Part shown: positions 33,711 through 41,747 of the stretch, piece by piece | Layout of the letters: each line of letters starts with the position of its first letter | Numbering within the stretch: the stretch's first letter is position 1 | Origin: Citromicrobium bathyomarinum | GTDB lineage: Bacteria > Pseudomonadota > Alphaproteobacteria > Sphingomonadales > Sphingomonadaceae | Assembly: GCF_021021475.1 (NCBI RefSeq) | Contig: NZ_JAINWL010000001.1 | Coordinates: 62,001-126,000, forward strand | Direction: 5' to 3' | Length of the DNA stretch: 64,000 nt | Notes under the pieces: generated by a model | The model's input: only the letters and a program-made list of their open reading frames with translations | Databases searched by the model: none | What the model was told of the DNA's origin: nothing | Made by a program: the position numbers and the translations under genes

Positions 33711-34517
33711 CTATCTAAGGGCGGTGGCCATCCGCCACCAGTCCGGATGCGTCTTCGCAATGGTTTCGGCTGCCCCATCGCGCGCGTTCGCGTCGCGATA
33801 AAGCGCGAAACAGGTCGCGCCCGAGCCGGACATGCGGGCGAGTATCGGAGCGGTTTCGCGCAGCGCGTCGAGCACAGTGGCGATGACCGGACAGATCGCA
33901 ATGGCGGGCGCTTCGAGATCGTTGCGGCCGCCCAGCGCTATCTCGCGCGCCGCGCCTTCCGGCAACGCACCGCGATCCTCGCCATCCCACGCCTTGAACA
34001 CCGGACCGGTCGAAAGCGCGACGCGTGGGTTGACCAGCAGCACCGGTGTCCCGCTCAGGTCGTTATCAAGCGGTGCGAGCTTCTCCCCCATCCCGCGCCC
34101 GACCGCCATTTCGCTGCGGACACAGGCCGGCACATCCGCACCAAGCTTCAGCGCGCGCTCCTGCCAGTCGCCGGGCAGAGCGTGCATGCGTTCGACAACG
34201 CGGAACACTGCCCCTGCATCGGCCGAACCGCCGCCCAGCCCCGCCGCGACGGGGAGATTCTTTTCGAGCGTGATCGCAAGGCCGCCGGAATGCGGCAACG
34301 CATTGAGGGCGCGCGCGACGAGGTTGTCGCCCGGATCGCCGACACCGCCCGCGAACTCGCCGACGGTGCGCAGCTCGTCCCGGCTGGCAGACGACGCGCT
34401 CAGCACATCGCCATGCTCGCAAAAGGCGAACAGCGTCTCGAGTTCATGATAGCCATCCTCGCGCCGCTGGCGGACATGCAGCGCGAGGTTGAGCTTGGCG
34501 TAGGCGGTTTCGCGCAT
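33711..34517 (-). CDS. ispE: 4-diphosphocytidyl-2-C-methyl-D-erythritol kinase
   Basis: GHMP kinase of 268 residues in the MEP pathway of isoprenoid synthesis: phosphorylates the 2-hydroxyl of CDP-methylerythritol. Visible: AYAKLNLALHV at the start, the ATP-binding P-loop LPVAAGLGGGSADAGA, GADVPACV, and the C-terminal MSGSGATCFALY. The length is normal. The start codon directly follows the stop of the hypothetical gene at 34518, and the amidohydrolase-like gene follows downstream, so it sits in a leftward operon. Confidence 0.95.
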   Translation of the reverse strand: MRETAYAKLNLALHVRQRREDGYHELETLFAFCEHGDVLSASSASRDELRTVGEFAGGVGDPGDNLVARALNALPHSGGLAITLEKNLPVAAGLGGGSADAGAVFRVVERMHALPGDWQERALKLGADVPACVRSEMAVGRGMGEKLAPLDNDLSGTPVLLVNPRVALSTGPVFKAWDGEDRGALPEGAAREIALGGRNDLEAPAIAICPVIATVLDALRETAPILARMSGSGATCFALYRDANARDGAAETIAKTHPDWWRMATALR

Positions 34518-34937
34518 TTAAGGCTCGTCGATCCGTGCGAGATGCAAAAGTTCGCCTCGTTTTTCGAATATGGCGAGGGCTTCGCCAGCGGCGTCGATCA
34601 ATTCCTGCCAGATTGCAGTTCCGAGCAAGTCATCAATGTCTGGAGGCATGGGATCGGGGGCTCCTTCCGCCACCTTATCCCAAACTCGATGAAAGTTGAG
34701 CGCCGCCCGCTGTTCGTCGCCAGAGAATACTGGCTCGCTATACCAATCCGCATCCTCAATTTGGAAAACGTCTTCCCACCGGCAGATCATTTCCGTTGGT
34801 ACGCACCCCGGACTTCGGGCATCGCGCAAGCCTTTCTGGTACTTCCGCTGCAATTTAGGCGATGCAGCGGTGGCCAGATATTGGATAATCCCGAGGCGCA
34901 TCCGATACTTGAGCGTCGTTTCAGAGGGCTCGCCCAT
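34518..34937 (-). CDS. Hypothetical protein upstream of ispE
   Basis: Protein of 139 residues, not recognised. It is polar and helical in appearance, with no signal peptide or membrane segment, and has two tryptophan-rich patches (CRWEDVFQIEDADWYSEP and IWQELIDA). Base composition is noticeably lower in GC than its neighbours, which hints at recent acquisition or relaxed selection. ATG at 34937 has GAGG eight bases before it. An open frame continues upstream, but those codons are the palindromic repeat at 34949, so they were left out. Its stop abuts the ispE start. Confidence 0.65.
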   Translation of the reverse strand: MGEPSETTLKYRMRLGIIQYLATAASPKLQRKYQKGLRDARSPGCVPTEMICRWEDVFQIEDADWYSEPVFSGDEQRAALNFHRVWDKVAEGAPDPMPPDIDDLLGTAIWQELIDAAGEALAIFEKRGELLHLARIDEP

Positions 34938-34948
34938 CTCGATTACCT

Positions 34949-35032
34949 CGTCATCGCGAGCGAAGCGAAGCGATCCAGGGTGGCTCGCATCAGGCCCTGG
35001 ATTGCTTCGTCGCCACGCTCCTCGCAAAGACG
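34949..35032. repeat. Long inverted repeat (SLRFARDDE-type intergenic element)
   Basis: CGTCATCGCGAGCGAAGCG with following bases to CCAGGG (34949-34980) is an imperfect inverted repeat of CCCTGGATTGCTTCGTCGCC to AAAGACG (34995-35032), around a 14-base loop. This CGTCATTGCGAG...CTGGATTGCTTCG design is a well-known mobile palindromic repeat of many alphaproteobacteria. It lies between the ETF-QO stop and the hypothetical gene at 34518 and may stabilise or terminate the ETF-QO message. Confidence 0.8.
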
Positions 35033-35048
35033 AAGCTACTGAGGCCCG

Positions 35049-36695
35049 CTACATATTCGGATAGTTCGGCCCGCCGCCGCCTTCGGGCACCGTCCAGACG
35101 ATGTTCTGGTTCGGGTCCTTGATGTCGCAGGTCTTGCAGTGGACGCAGTTTTGCGAGTTGATGACGAAGTTCATCTCCCCGGAATCCTCGTCCTCGACCC
35201 ATTCGTACACGCCTGCCGGGCAATAGCGCTGCGAGAGGCCGGCGTATTCCTTCAGCTCGCTTTCCTTCTGCAGCTCCATGTCCTTCACCTTCAGGTGGCA
35301 GGGCTGGTCTTCCGCGTGGTTGGTGAAGCTGTAGGCAACGCTGGTCAGCTTGTCGAAGCTGATCACGCCGTCGGGCTTGGGGTAGATGATCGGGTCGAAC
35401 AGGTCGGCGCGCTTGGTGTGCGTGTAGTCGGGCGTGTGCTTCAGCGTGAACGGCAGCCCGATCTTGAGCGTGCGCATCCACATGTCGATGCCCGCCAGCA
35501 CGGTGCCGAAATCGCCGCCCAGCTTCGCGATCGCGGGCTGCGCGTTCTTCACCTTCTTGAGCTCGGTCGCGATCCAGCTTTCGCGCACGGCTTCGTCGTA
35601 TTCGCTCAGCTGGGTGTGTTCCTTGCCCGCAGCGATCGCCGCCGCGACGCTTTCGGCGGCCAGCATCCCGCTCTTCATCGCGGTGTGGCTGCCCTTGATC
35701 CGGGGCACGTTGACGAAGCCTGCCGAGCAGCCGACCAGCGCCCCGCCGGGGAACGCCAGCTGCGGCACGCTCTGCCAGCCGCCTTCGTTGATCACGCGCG
35801 CGCCGTAGGCGACGCGCTTCCCGCCCTCGATAATGTCGAGGATATCGGGGTGGTGCTTCCAGCGCTGGAATTCCTGATAGGGCGACAGATAGGGGTTGGC
35901 GTAATCGAGCGCGGTCACGAAGCCGAGCGCAACCTGATTGTCGCCGATGTGATAGAGGAAGCCGCCGCCCCAGCTATCGTTGTCGAGCGGCCAGCCCTGC
36001 GTGTGGATCACCCGGCCCGGCACGTGCTTGGCGGGGTCGATTTCCCACAATTCCTTGATGCCCAGGCCATAGGTCTGCGGCTCGCAATCCTTCTCAAGGT
36101 CGAACTTCGCCTTGAGCTGCTTGGTCAGGCTGCCGCGCGCGCCCTCTGCAAACAAAGTGTACTTGGCGTGGATTTCCATGCCCGGCTGGAAATCGGGCTT
36201 TTGCGAACCATCCGCCGCGATGCCCATGTCCTGCGTGATGACGCCCGCGACCGCGCCGTCATCGCCGTAGATCACTTCGGCGGCGGGGAATCCGGGGAAA
36301 ACCATCACGCCGAGCCCTTCGGCCTGTTCGCCCAGCCAGCGGGTCAGATTGGCGAGGCTGCCGGTGTAGTTGCCCTTGTTGCTCATCAGCGGGGGCATGA
36401 AGAGGTGCGGCATGGGGAACTTGCCGTTCTTGCGCAGCACCCAGTGCCAGTTGTCGGTCACCGGAACGTCGCCGATCGGGCAGTCCATGTCCTGCCAGTC
36501 GGGGAACAGCTCGTTCAGCGCCTTCGGGTCGTGGACAACGCCCGAAAGAATATGCGCGCCGATCTCCGACCCTTTTTCGAGGACGACGACTTCAAGCTCT
36601 TCATTGATCTGCTTCAGGCGGATGGCTGCGGCGAGCCCGGCGGGGCCTCCACCGACCACCAGCACATCGCACGGCATGGATTCACGTTCGATCAT
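35049..36695 (-). CDS. Electron transfer flavoprotein-ubiquinone oxidoreductase
   Basis: Inner-membrane flavoprotein of 548 residues that passes electrons from ETF (fatty- and amino-acid oxidation) to ubiquinone. The FAD Rossmann motif VLVVGGGPAGLAAA is at residues 12-25. LEKGSEIGAHILSG follows, and the C-terminal [4Fe-4S] site is NCVHCKTCDIKDP with a preceding RYCPAGVYEW. Length and order match the family. ATG at 36695 is chosen because GAGG lies five bases upstream and translation then begins just before the FAD fold; an open frame reaching further back has no similarity. Confidence 0.96.
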   Translation of the reverse strand: MIERESMPCDVLVVGGGPAGLAAAIRLKQINEELEVVVLEKGSEIGAHILSGVVHDPKALNELFPDWQDMDCPIGDVPVTDNWHWVLRKNGKFPMPHLFMPPLMSNKGNYTGSLANLTRWLGEQAEGLGVMVFPGFPAAEVIYGDDGAVAGVITQDMGIAADGSQKPDFQPGMEIHAKYTLFAEGARGSLTKQLKAKFDLEKDCEPQTYGLGIKELWEIDPAKHVPGRVIHTQGWPLDNDSWGGGFLYHIGDNQVALGFVTALDYANPYLSPYQEFQRWKHHPDILDIIEGGKRVAYGARVINEGGWQSVPQLAFPGGALVGCSAGFVNVPRIKGSHTAMKSGMLAAESVAAAIAAGKEHTQLSEYDEAVRESWIATELKKVKNAQPAIAKLGGDFGTVLAGIDMWMRTLKIGLPFTLKHTPDYTHTKRADLFDPIIYPKPDGVISFDKLTSVAYSFTNHAEDQPCHLKVKDMELQKESELKEYAGLSQRYCPAGVYEWVEDEDSGEMNFVINSQNCVHCKTCDIKDPNQNIVWTVPEGGGGPNYPNM

Positions 36696-36780
36696 AATAT
36701 CCTCGAAGCTCTTTTCGGGCCGAATTAGCGTTGCTTCCGGCTTGATTGCCTGCGCGCCACAGGTCAAGACCCTGTGCGAA

Positions 36781-37596
36781 ATGGCCGACCATTCCTTCCA
36801 CCCCGAAAATTTGCGCGAAGCATTCGCCGCCAGCCTCGACTGGTGGGCCGATGCCGGGGTGCTGGAGCATGTCGAGGATGCGCCGTCCGCGTGGTTGAAA
36901 GAGGCCGACGGCAAGGGCGATGCGCAGGCTGCGCAGAGCGATCGGGCGACGGATGCGCCCTCTGCACCGCCGCCACCTCCGCCGCCACCGCCCAACCGCA
37001 CGGCGCTGAGCCGCTTCATCGCCAGCGGCAGCGACGGTGCTGCGCACCCGGGCGATCCGGCGCAGTGGCCCGACGATCTCGACGCATTCCGCGCCTGGTG
37101 GATGGAGAGCGACGCGCTCGACCCGCCCGGCTCCTACCCCCGCGTGGCCCCGCGCGGCCCCGCGCAGGCGCAGGTCATGCTGCTGGTCGACCAGCCTGTG
37201 GGCGAGGATCTGCTTGGCGAGCCTGCTGCAATGCTCGCCGCAAACATGCTGCGCGCGATGGGCTATGCCAGCGATGCGGCCTATTTCGCCAGCGTGCTGC
37301 CGCGCCACACCCTGCGGCCCGAATGGGATGCGGTCGGGCGCGCAGGCTATGGCAAGCTGGCGCAGCACCACGTCGCGCTGGTGCGCCCGGCGCAGGTGAT
37401 CGTGCTGGGCGAACGCGTCTGGTCGCTTCTTGCGCACGAGATGGCGCAGGAAGACAAAGCGTTAACCACAATTTCGCACGGCGGTGGTAAAGCGCCTGTC
37501 TTCGCGATGCCGGATTTCGCGAGCCTGCTCCGCAGCCCGGCAAAGCGCGCACAGACATGGACCCGATGGCTCAACCGGAGCGCCCCCGCCCAATGA
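36781..37596 (+). CDS. Uracil-DNA glycosylase-superfamily protein, apparently degenerate
   Basis: Protein of 271 residues. Residues 1-60 are helical and polar, then a run of nine prolines, then a domain that follows the type 4/5 uracil-DNA glycosylase pattern: the first motif reads MLLVDQPVGEDLLGEPA where GEAPG...ED is usual, FASVLPRHTLRP stands for the nvvKCRPP motif, and PDFASLLRSPAKRAQTW stands for HPSyLLR...K. The catalytic His, the Asn and the iron-sulfur cysteines are missing, so repair activity is doubtful. ATG at 36781 starts just outside the divergent ETF-QO gene. Its stop overlaps the transglycosylase start (ATGA). Confidence 0.72.
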   Translation: MADHSFHPENLREAFAASLDWWADAGVLEHVEDAPSAWLKEADGKGDAQAAQSDRATDAPSAPPPPPPPPPNRTALSRFIASGSDGAAHPGDPAQWPDDLDAFRAWWMESDALDPPGSYPRVAPRGPAQAQVMLLVDQPVGEDLLGEPAAMLAANMLRAMGYASDAAYFASVLPRHTLRPEWDAVGRAGYGKLAQHHVALVRPAQVIVLGERVWSLLAHEMAQEDKALTTISHGGGKAPVFAMPDFASLLRSPAKRAQTWTRWLNRSAPAQ

Positions 37597-39359
37597 GACA
37601 ACCGACGATGAAACGCATTCTCCTCCCCCTCGCCGCCACGCTGGCCGCGCTGCCCGTGGCCGCGCCCGCGATGGCCCAGTCGCAGAGCGCGGCGGAATAT
37701 TTCCGCGAACGCGCGGCCAACCCCAATATCCCGCAGGTGCTCAGCGAAGCCGACCGGCAGTTCTACACCCGCGTGTTCGCCGCGCTGGATAATGGCAACT
37801 GGAGCGAGGTCGAAAGCCTGCTCGCCCAGCGGGGCGACGAACCGCTCAAGCTGATTGCGCAGGCCGAGTATTACCTCGACGCGAACAGCCCGCGGATCGA
37901 ACTGCCCGCGCTGCAGGAATGGCTCGCCAAGGGCAGCCGCCTGCCGCAGGCGCAGCAGATCACCGACCTCGCGTCCAAGCGCGGATTGATGAGCGCGCCC
38001 TACCTGCCGCCCGAACAGAGCTTCCTGCCGCAGGGCTACGCCAGCAAGCGGATCCTGCCGCGCGACACCAATGACGGCACCATGCCGGGCGACATCAAGG
38101 CGGCGATCCTCGACCGGATCAGCAATGACGATCCCGATGGCGCGCGCCTGCTTCTCGATGGGGTGGATGCCGGGCTCAGCAGCGAAGCGCGCGCCGAATG
38201 GCGCCGCCGCGTCGCGTGGAGCTATTACATCGAGAACAACGATGCCGCCGCGCTCGCGATGGCGCGCACGGTGCGCGATGGCAGCGGGGCTTGGGTGCCC
38301 GAAGGCGACTGGGTGGTCGGCATTGCCGCATGGCGGATGGGCGACTGCGCGACCGCTGCCGACGGCTTCGACCGCGCGGCCGCAACCGCGATCAACCCCG
38401 AACTCTCGGCGGCCGCCTATTACTGGGCCAGCCGGTCCTACATCCGCTGTCGCCAGCCGGAAAAGGCGGCGGAAAAGCTGCGCGGCGCGGCGATGATGGA
38501 CGAGACGCTGTATGGCATGCTCGCCCGCGAGCAGTTGGGCCAGCACCTGCCGCGTGCAGGCCAGACGCCCGATCTCAGCCCCGCCGACTGGCAGCAGCTG
38601 AGCCGCGAGGAGAATGTCCGCGTCGCAGTCGCTCTGGCCGAGCTGGGCCATGACGAGCTGGCCGACGAAGTGCTGCGCCACCAGGCACGGATCGGCGACC
38701 CGTCCGAGTTCACCGCACTCTCGCGCCTCGCGCGGGAGCTTGGCCTTCCCTCGACCCAGCTGTGGATGGCGCACAACGCCCCGCGTGGCGGCACGCCCGA
38801 CCCGGCGCTGCGCTTCCCCGTCGCGCGGTGGGAGCCGGTGACCGGATGGCAGGTCGACCCCGCACTCGCCTATGCGCACGCCTTGCAGGAATCCAACTTC
38901 CGCGCCGCGGTGGTCAGCCCCGCGGGTGCGCGCGGGCTGATGCAGATCATGCCCGCCGCCGCGCAGGACCATGCCGGTTCGCTGGGCGTCAGTGGCAATC
39001 CCCGCTCGCTCAACCAGCCGAGCGTCAACCTCGCCTTCGGCCAGCGGCACCTGCAGATGCTGCGCGATCATCCCGCGACGCAGGGCAAGCTGCCCAAGAT
39101 CATGGCCGCCTATAACGCCGGCCTGACCCCGGTGGGCCGCTGGAATACCGAGGTCAACGACCAGGGCGACCCGCTGCTCTACATGGAGTCGATCCCCTAT
39201 TGGGAAACGCGCGGCTATGTCGCGATCGTCACCCGCAATTACTGGATGTACGAGCGGCAGGCCGCCGCGCCCTCGCCCAGCAGGCAGGCGCTGGCGATGA
39301 ACCGCTGGCCCGCCTTCCCCGAGGCGGGGCAACCGACGCAGCGTTTTACCCGCCGCTGA
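37593..39359 (+). CDS. slt: Soluble lytic murein transglycosylase
   Basis: Periplasmic lytic transglycosylase (GH23, Slt70-like) of 588 residues that cleaves glycan strands to 1,6-anhydromuropeptides. A signal peptide (cleavage after APAMA) is followed by a long alpha-helical superhelix region and, from about residue 420, the catalytic domain: ALQESNF with the catalytic Glu, SPAGARGLMQIMP, AYNAG and the final YVAIVTRNYWMY. ATG at 37593 is preferred because it overlaps the stop of the preceding gene; MKRI at 37608 is also possible. It is followed by moaB with a one-base overlap. Confidence 0.93.
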   Translation: MRQPTMKRILLPLAATLAALPVAAPAMAQSQSAAEYFRERAANPNIPQVLSEADRQFYTRVFAALDNGNWSEVESLLAQRGDEPLKLIAQAEYYLDANSPRIELPALQEWLAKGSRLPQAQQITDLASKRGLMSAPYLPPEQSFLPQGYASKRILPRDTNDGTMPGDIKAAILDRISNDDPDGARLLLDGVDAGLSSEARAEWRRRVAWSYYIENNDAAALAMARTVRDGSGAWVPEGDWVVGIAAWRMGDCATAADGFDRAAATAINPELSAAAYYWASRSYIRCRQPEKAAEKLRGAAMMDETLYGMLAREQLGQHLPRAGQTPDLSPADWQQLSREENVRVAVALAELGHDELADEVLRHQARIGDPSEFTALSRLARELGLPSTQLWMAHNAPRGGTPDPALRFPVARWEPVTGWQVDPALAYAHALQESNFRAAVVSPAGARGLMQIMPAAAQDHAGSLGVSGNPRSLNQPSVNLAFGQRHLQMLRDHPATQGKLPKIMAAYNAGLTPVGRWNTEVNDQGDPLLYMESIPYWETRGYVAIVTRNYWMYERQAAAPSPSRQALAMNRWPAFPEAGQPTQRFTRR

Positions 39360-39886
39360 TGGCGATCGACGAAACCCGCACCTTCCAGCCGATCGGGATC
39401 GCGCTGGTCACCGTATCGGACACGCGCGATCCGTCGACCGACAGCTCGGGCGACCTGCTGGAGGCACGGGTACGCGAGGCCGGGCACACCCTCGTCGAAC
39501 GCACCATCTGCCCCGACGATGCCGCCGAGATCTACGACGTGCTGCGCCGCTTCATCGCGAGCAAGGATGTCGACGCGGTGATCACCACCGGCGGCACCGG
39601 GCTGACCGGGCGCGACGTGACCCCCGAAGCGCTCGACCGGGTGAAGGACAAGGACATCCCCGGCTTCGGCGAGCTGTTCCGCTGGATCAGCTACGAAAGC
39701 ATCGGCACCTCCACGATCCAGAGCCGCGCCTGCGCGGTGCTGGCGGGCGATACCTTCGTCTTCGCCCTGCCCGGATCGAACGGCGCGGTGAAGGACGGGT
39801 GGGACAAGATCCTCAAGGACCAGCTCGACAGCCGCCACCGGCCCTGCAACTTCGTCGAACTGATGCCGCGCCTATTGGAACGATAG
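39359..39886 (+). CDS. moaB: Molybdenum cofactor biosynthesis protein B
   Basis: MoaB/MogA-type protein of 175 residues, acting in the molybdopterin step of cofactor synthesis (adenylylation of molybdopterin in its relatives). The ligand loop [17 protein letters not shown] and the C-terminal [12 protein letters not shown] are all present. The start ATG overlaps the stop of slt (TGATG). No other molybdenum-cofactor genes are nearby. Confidence 0.93.
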   Translation: MAIDETRTFQPIGIALVTVSDTRDPSTDSSGDLLEARVREAGHTLVERTICPDDAAEIYDVLRRFIASKDVDAVITTGGTGLTGRDVTPEALDRVKDKDIPGFGELFRWISYESIGTSTIQSRACAVLAGDTFVFALPGSNGAVKDGWDKILKDQLDSRHRPCNFVELMPRLLER

Positions 39887-39916
39887 CCGGTCGGGGCCGC
39901 TCTTCCAGCAAGCCCC

Positions 39917-40951
39917 ATGCCCGATATCCAGTCCCTCCCCCTCCCCTGGCTGGCCGCGCTGTTCATCGCGAGCGCGCTGCTGATCGCTTTTTTCGGCAGC
40001 AAGATGGCCGCCATCGCGGACGTGCTGGCCGACCGAACGGGCCTCGGCGAAGCGCTGATCGGCGCGGTCCTGCTGGGCGCGGGTACGAGCATTTCGGGCA
40101 TCGTCACCTCGATCACCACCGCCGCCAGCGGCGCGCCGGAGCTTGCGGTGTCCAACGCCATGGGCGGGATCGCGGCGCAGACGATGTTCCTCGCTCTGGC
40201 GGACATCTTCTACCGCAAGGTCAACCTGGAGCACGCGGGCGCGAGCACGGTGAACTTGGGCCAGGCGACCGTGCTCATCATCCTCTCGGTCATGCCGATC
40301 ATGGCCTACGCCGCGCCGCAGATCGCGTTTTTCGGCGTCCACCCGGTCAGCCCGATCATGATCGCGGTCTATCTGATCGGCCTGCACAACGCGCATTCCA
40401 TCCGGCAGGAGCCGATGTGGCAGCCCAAGGAAACGCCGGGCCTGCGCGTCGAGGCCGACGATATCGAAAACGACCCGCGCTCCACCCCGCTGCTCGCGAG
40501 CCTGTTCGCCGGGCTGGTGCTGATCGTCGGCGCGTGCGGCTGGGTGGTCGGCGAAAGCGGCCTGGCGCTGAGCGGCGAGCTCGGCATTTCGCAAGGTGTG
40601 GTCGGTGCGCTGGGCACCGCAATCGTCACCTCGCTGCCCGAACTCGTGACCACCATCGCAGCCGTCCGGCGCGGCGCGCTGCAACTGGCGATCGGCGGGA
40701 TCATCGGCGGCAACATGTTCGATGCGCTGTTCGTTTCGGCGAGCGACATCGCCTACCGCGACGGCTCGATCTATCACGCAATCGGAGAGCGCACGCTGTT
40801 CTGGATGGCGCTGGTGTGCCTGATGACCGGCGTACTGCTCCTCGGCCTGCTGCGGCGCGAGAAGCAGGGGCCCGGCGGGATCGGCTGGGAATCGGTCATC
40901 CTGCTCGCGCTATGGCTGGGGGCGGCGGTCCTGCAGGTGGCGCTGGGGTGA
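39917..40951 (+). CDS. Sodium/calcium exchanger-family antiporter
   Basis: Inner-membrane cation antiporter of 344 residues of the CaCA superfamily, with about ten membrane segments. The two inverted alpha-repeats are visible: GAGTSISGIVTSITTA...GAPELAVSN in the first half and GTAIVTSLPELVTTIAAVRRGA with GGNMFDALFV in the second. The acidic loop between the halves is short. The ions cannot be assigned by sequence; Ca2+/H+ or Ca2+/Na+ exchange is most likely. It starts 30 bases after moaB. Confidence 0.9.
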   Translation: MPDIQSLPLPWLAALFIASALLIAFFGSKMAAIADVLADRTGLGEALIGAVLLGAGTSISGIVTSITTAASGAPELAVSNAMGGIAAQTMFLALADIFYRKVNLEHAGASTVNLGQATVLIILSVMPIMAYAAPQIAFFGVHPVSPIMIAVYLIGLHNAHSIRQEPMWQPKETPGLRVEADDIENDPRSTPLLASLFAGLVLIVGACGWVVGESGLALSGELGISQGVVGALGTAIVTSLPELVTTIAAVRRGALQLAIGGIIGGNMFDALFVSASDIAYRDGSIYHAIGERTLFWMALVCLMTGVLLLGLLRREKQGPGGIGWESVILLALWLGAAVLQVALG

Positions 40952-41062
40952 GTCGGCCAAAACGGTGGGGACTTGCAGGCGTTTTCAGATAGGCTGGTTC
41001 AAGTTCGCTAACCCCCGAATGCCGCAATTCCGCTTTCGACCCCGTTGCGGACATGGAACAGA

Positions 41063-41587
41063 TCAAATCACTTCCGCATCGGGGCAAACCATTTTGATTT
41101 GCCGCTCGTGAGCTTCAAACATTGTCTTGTTGAAATCGGTCGCGAATGATCGTGCGTTTGGTGGCTCCGGAGGATTGGGGGCACTCCCCTCGCTCCAAGC
41201 AAGTTCAGGAATATCCTCGAAGCTCACGACGTCATCTGACCACGGCTGACAATAGGCGATCCCCGGCGTTGCCCAGCCCGGCGCATATCCATTGAAAACA
41301 TGCATATAGAGCTTCGGTGGATTTCCGGCTGCAATGGATTCGCGGGCCTCAGCGATGCCATCTCGCCCAAAGAATCTGTTTGGATCTGGGGCCGCACGTT
41401 CACCGGCTTCGCGGGCCCTAGCGATACCATCTCGCCCGCCGAATCTGTCTGGACCTGGGGCCGCGCTTTCATCGAATGCTTGTTGTGCCGATTCCGCGGG
41501 CTGCAGTTCCGGCTGTGGTATTTGCTCTTGATTGCAGCCAGCACAGCAAAAACAAGCAAACAGACCGCTCGTAATCGCTCTCCACAT
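41063..41587 (-). CDS. Lipoprotein with an internal tandem repeat, hypothetical
   Basis: Protein of 174 residues, not recognised. An unusual Cys-rich signal (FACFCCAGC) makes Cys18 the likely lipidation site, so it would be anchored in a membrane. After a Gln/Glu/Pro spacer, two copies of an about 20-residue unit, PDRFGGRDGIARAREAG and PNRFFGRDGIAEAREsi, follow. The C-terminal part (FNGYAPGWATPGIAYCQPW) is not repeated. GC content is lower than in neighbours. It faces the antiporter convergently and the radical SAM gene divergently. Confidence 0.65.
   Translation of the reverse strand: MWRAITSGLFACFCCAGCNQEQIPQPELQPAESAQQAFDESAAPGPDRFGGRDGIARAREAGERAAPDPNRFFGRDGIAEARESIAAGNPPKLYMHVFNGYAPGWATPGIAYCQPWSDDVVSFEDIPELAWSEGSAPNPPEPPNARSFATDFNKTMFEAHERQIKMVCPDAEVI
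41342..41464 (-). repeat. In-gene tandem repeat of about 54 bases, period 69
   Basis: The segments 41342-41395 and 41411-41464 are close copies (for example CCATCTCGCCC...GAATCTGT...GGGGCCGC in both), separated by a 15-base spacer. They encode the two RF-GRDGIA-ARE units of the lipoprotein. Differences are mostly single-base, so the duplication seems fairly recent. Confidence 0.7.
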
Positions 41588-41726
41588 TCCTTTTTTCTAA
41601 TCTCGTCTACGTCCGCTGCCCACCCCATTTGAGACATTGATCCGAATTTCGCGAAAGCCTGAGAGCGGACGACTGAAGAGGTGATCGGTAACGCGGCCAA
41701 AAAAATCCGCATCGACTCTTATCCAT

Positions 41727-41741
41727 GTTCGCTCTATGTTC
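41727..41741. promoter_or_regulatory. LexA box (SOS operator), alphaproteobacterial type
   Basis: GTTC GCTCTAT GTTC is an exact match to the direct-repeat LexA box GTTC-N7-GTTC of alphaproteobacteria. It ends six bases before the ATG at 41748, so LexA bound here would block transcription or translation start of the radical SAM gene. This predicts SOS induction of that gene. Confidence 0.65.
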
Positions 41742-41747
41742 CGCGCC

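Noticed and set aside
34938-35027. 30-codon N-terminal extension of the hypothetical protein at 34518
   Set aside because: These codons are the translated inverted repeat (SLRFARDDE), and a good ribosome-binding site precedes the ATG at 34937.
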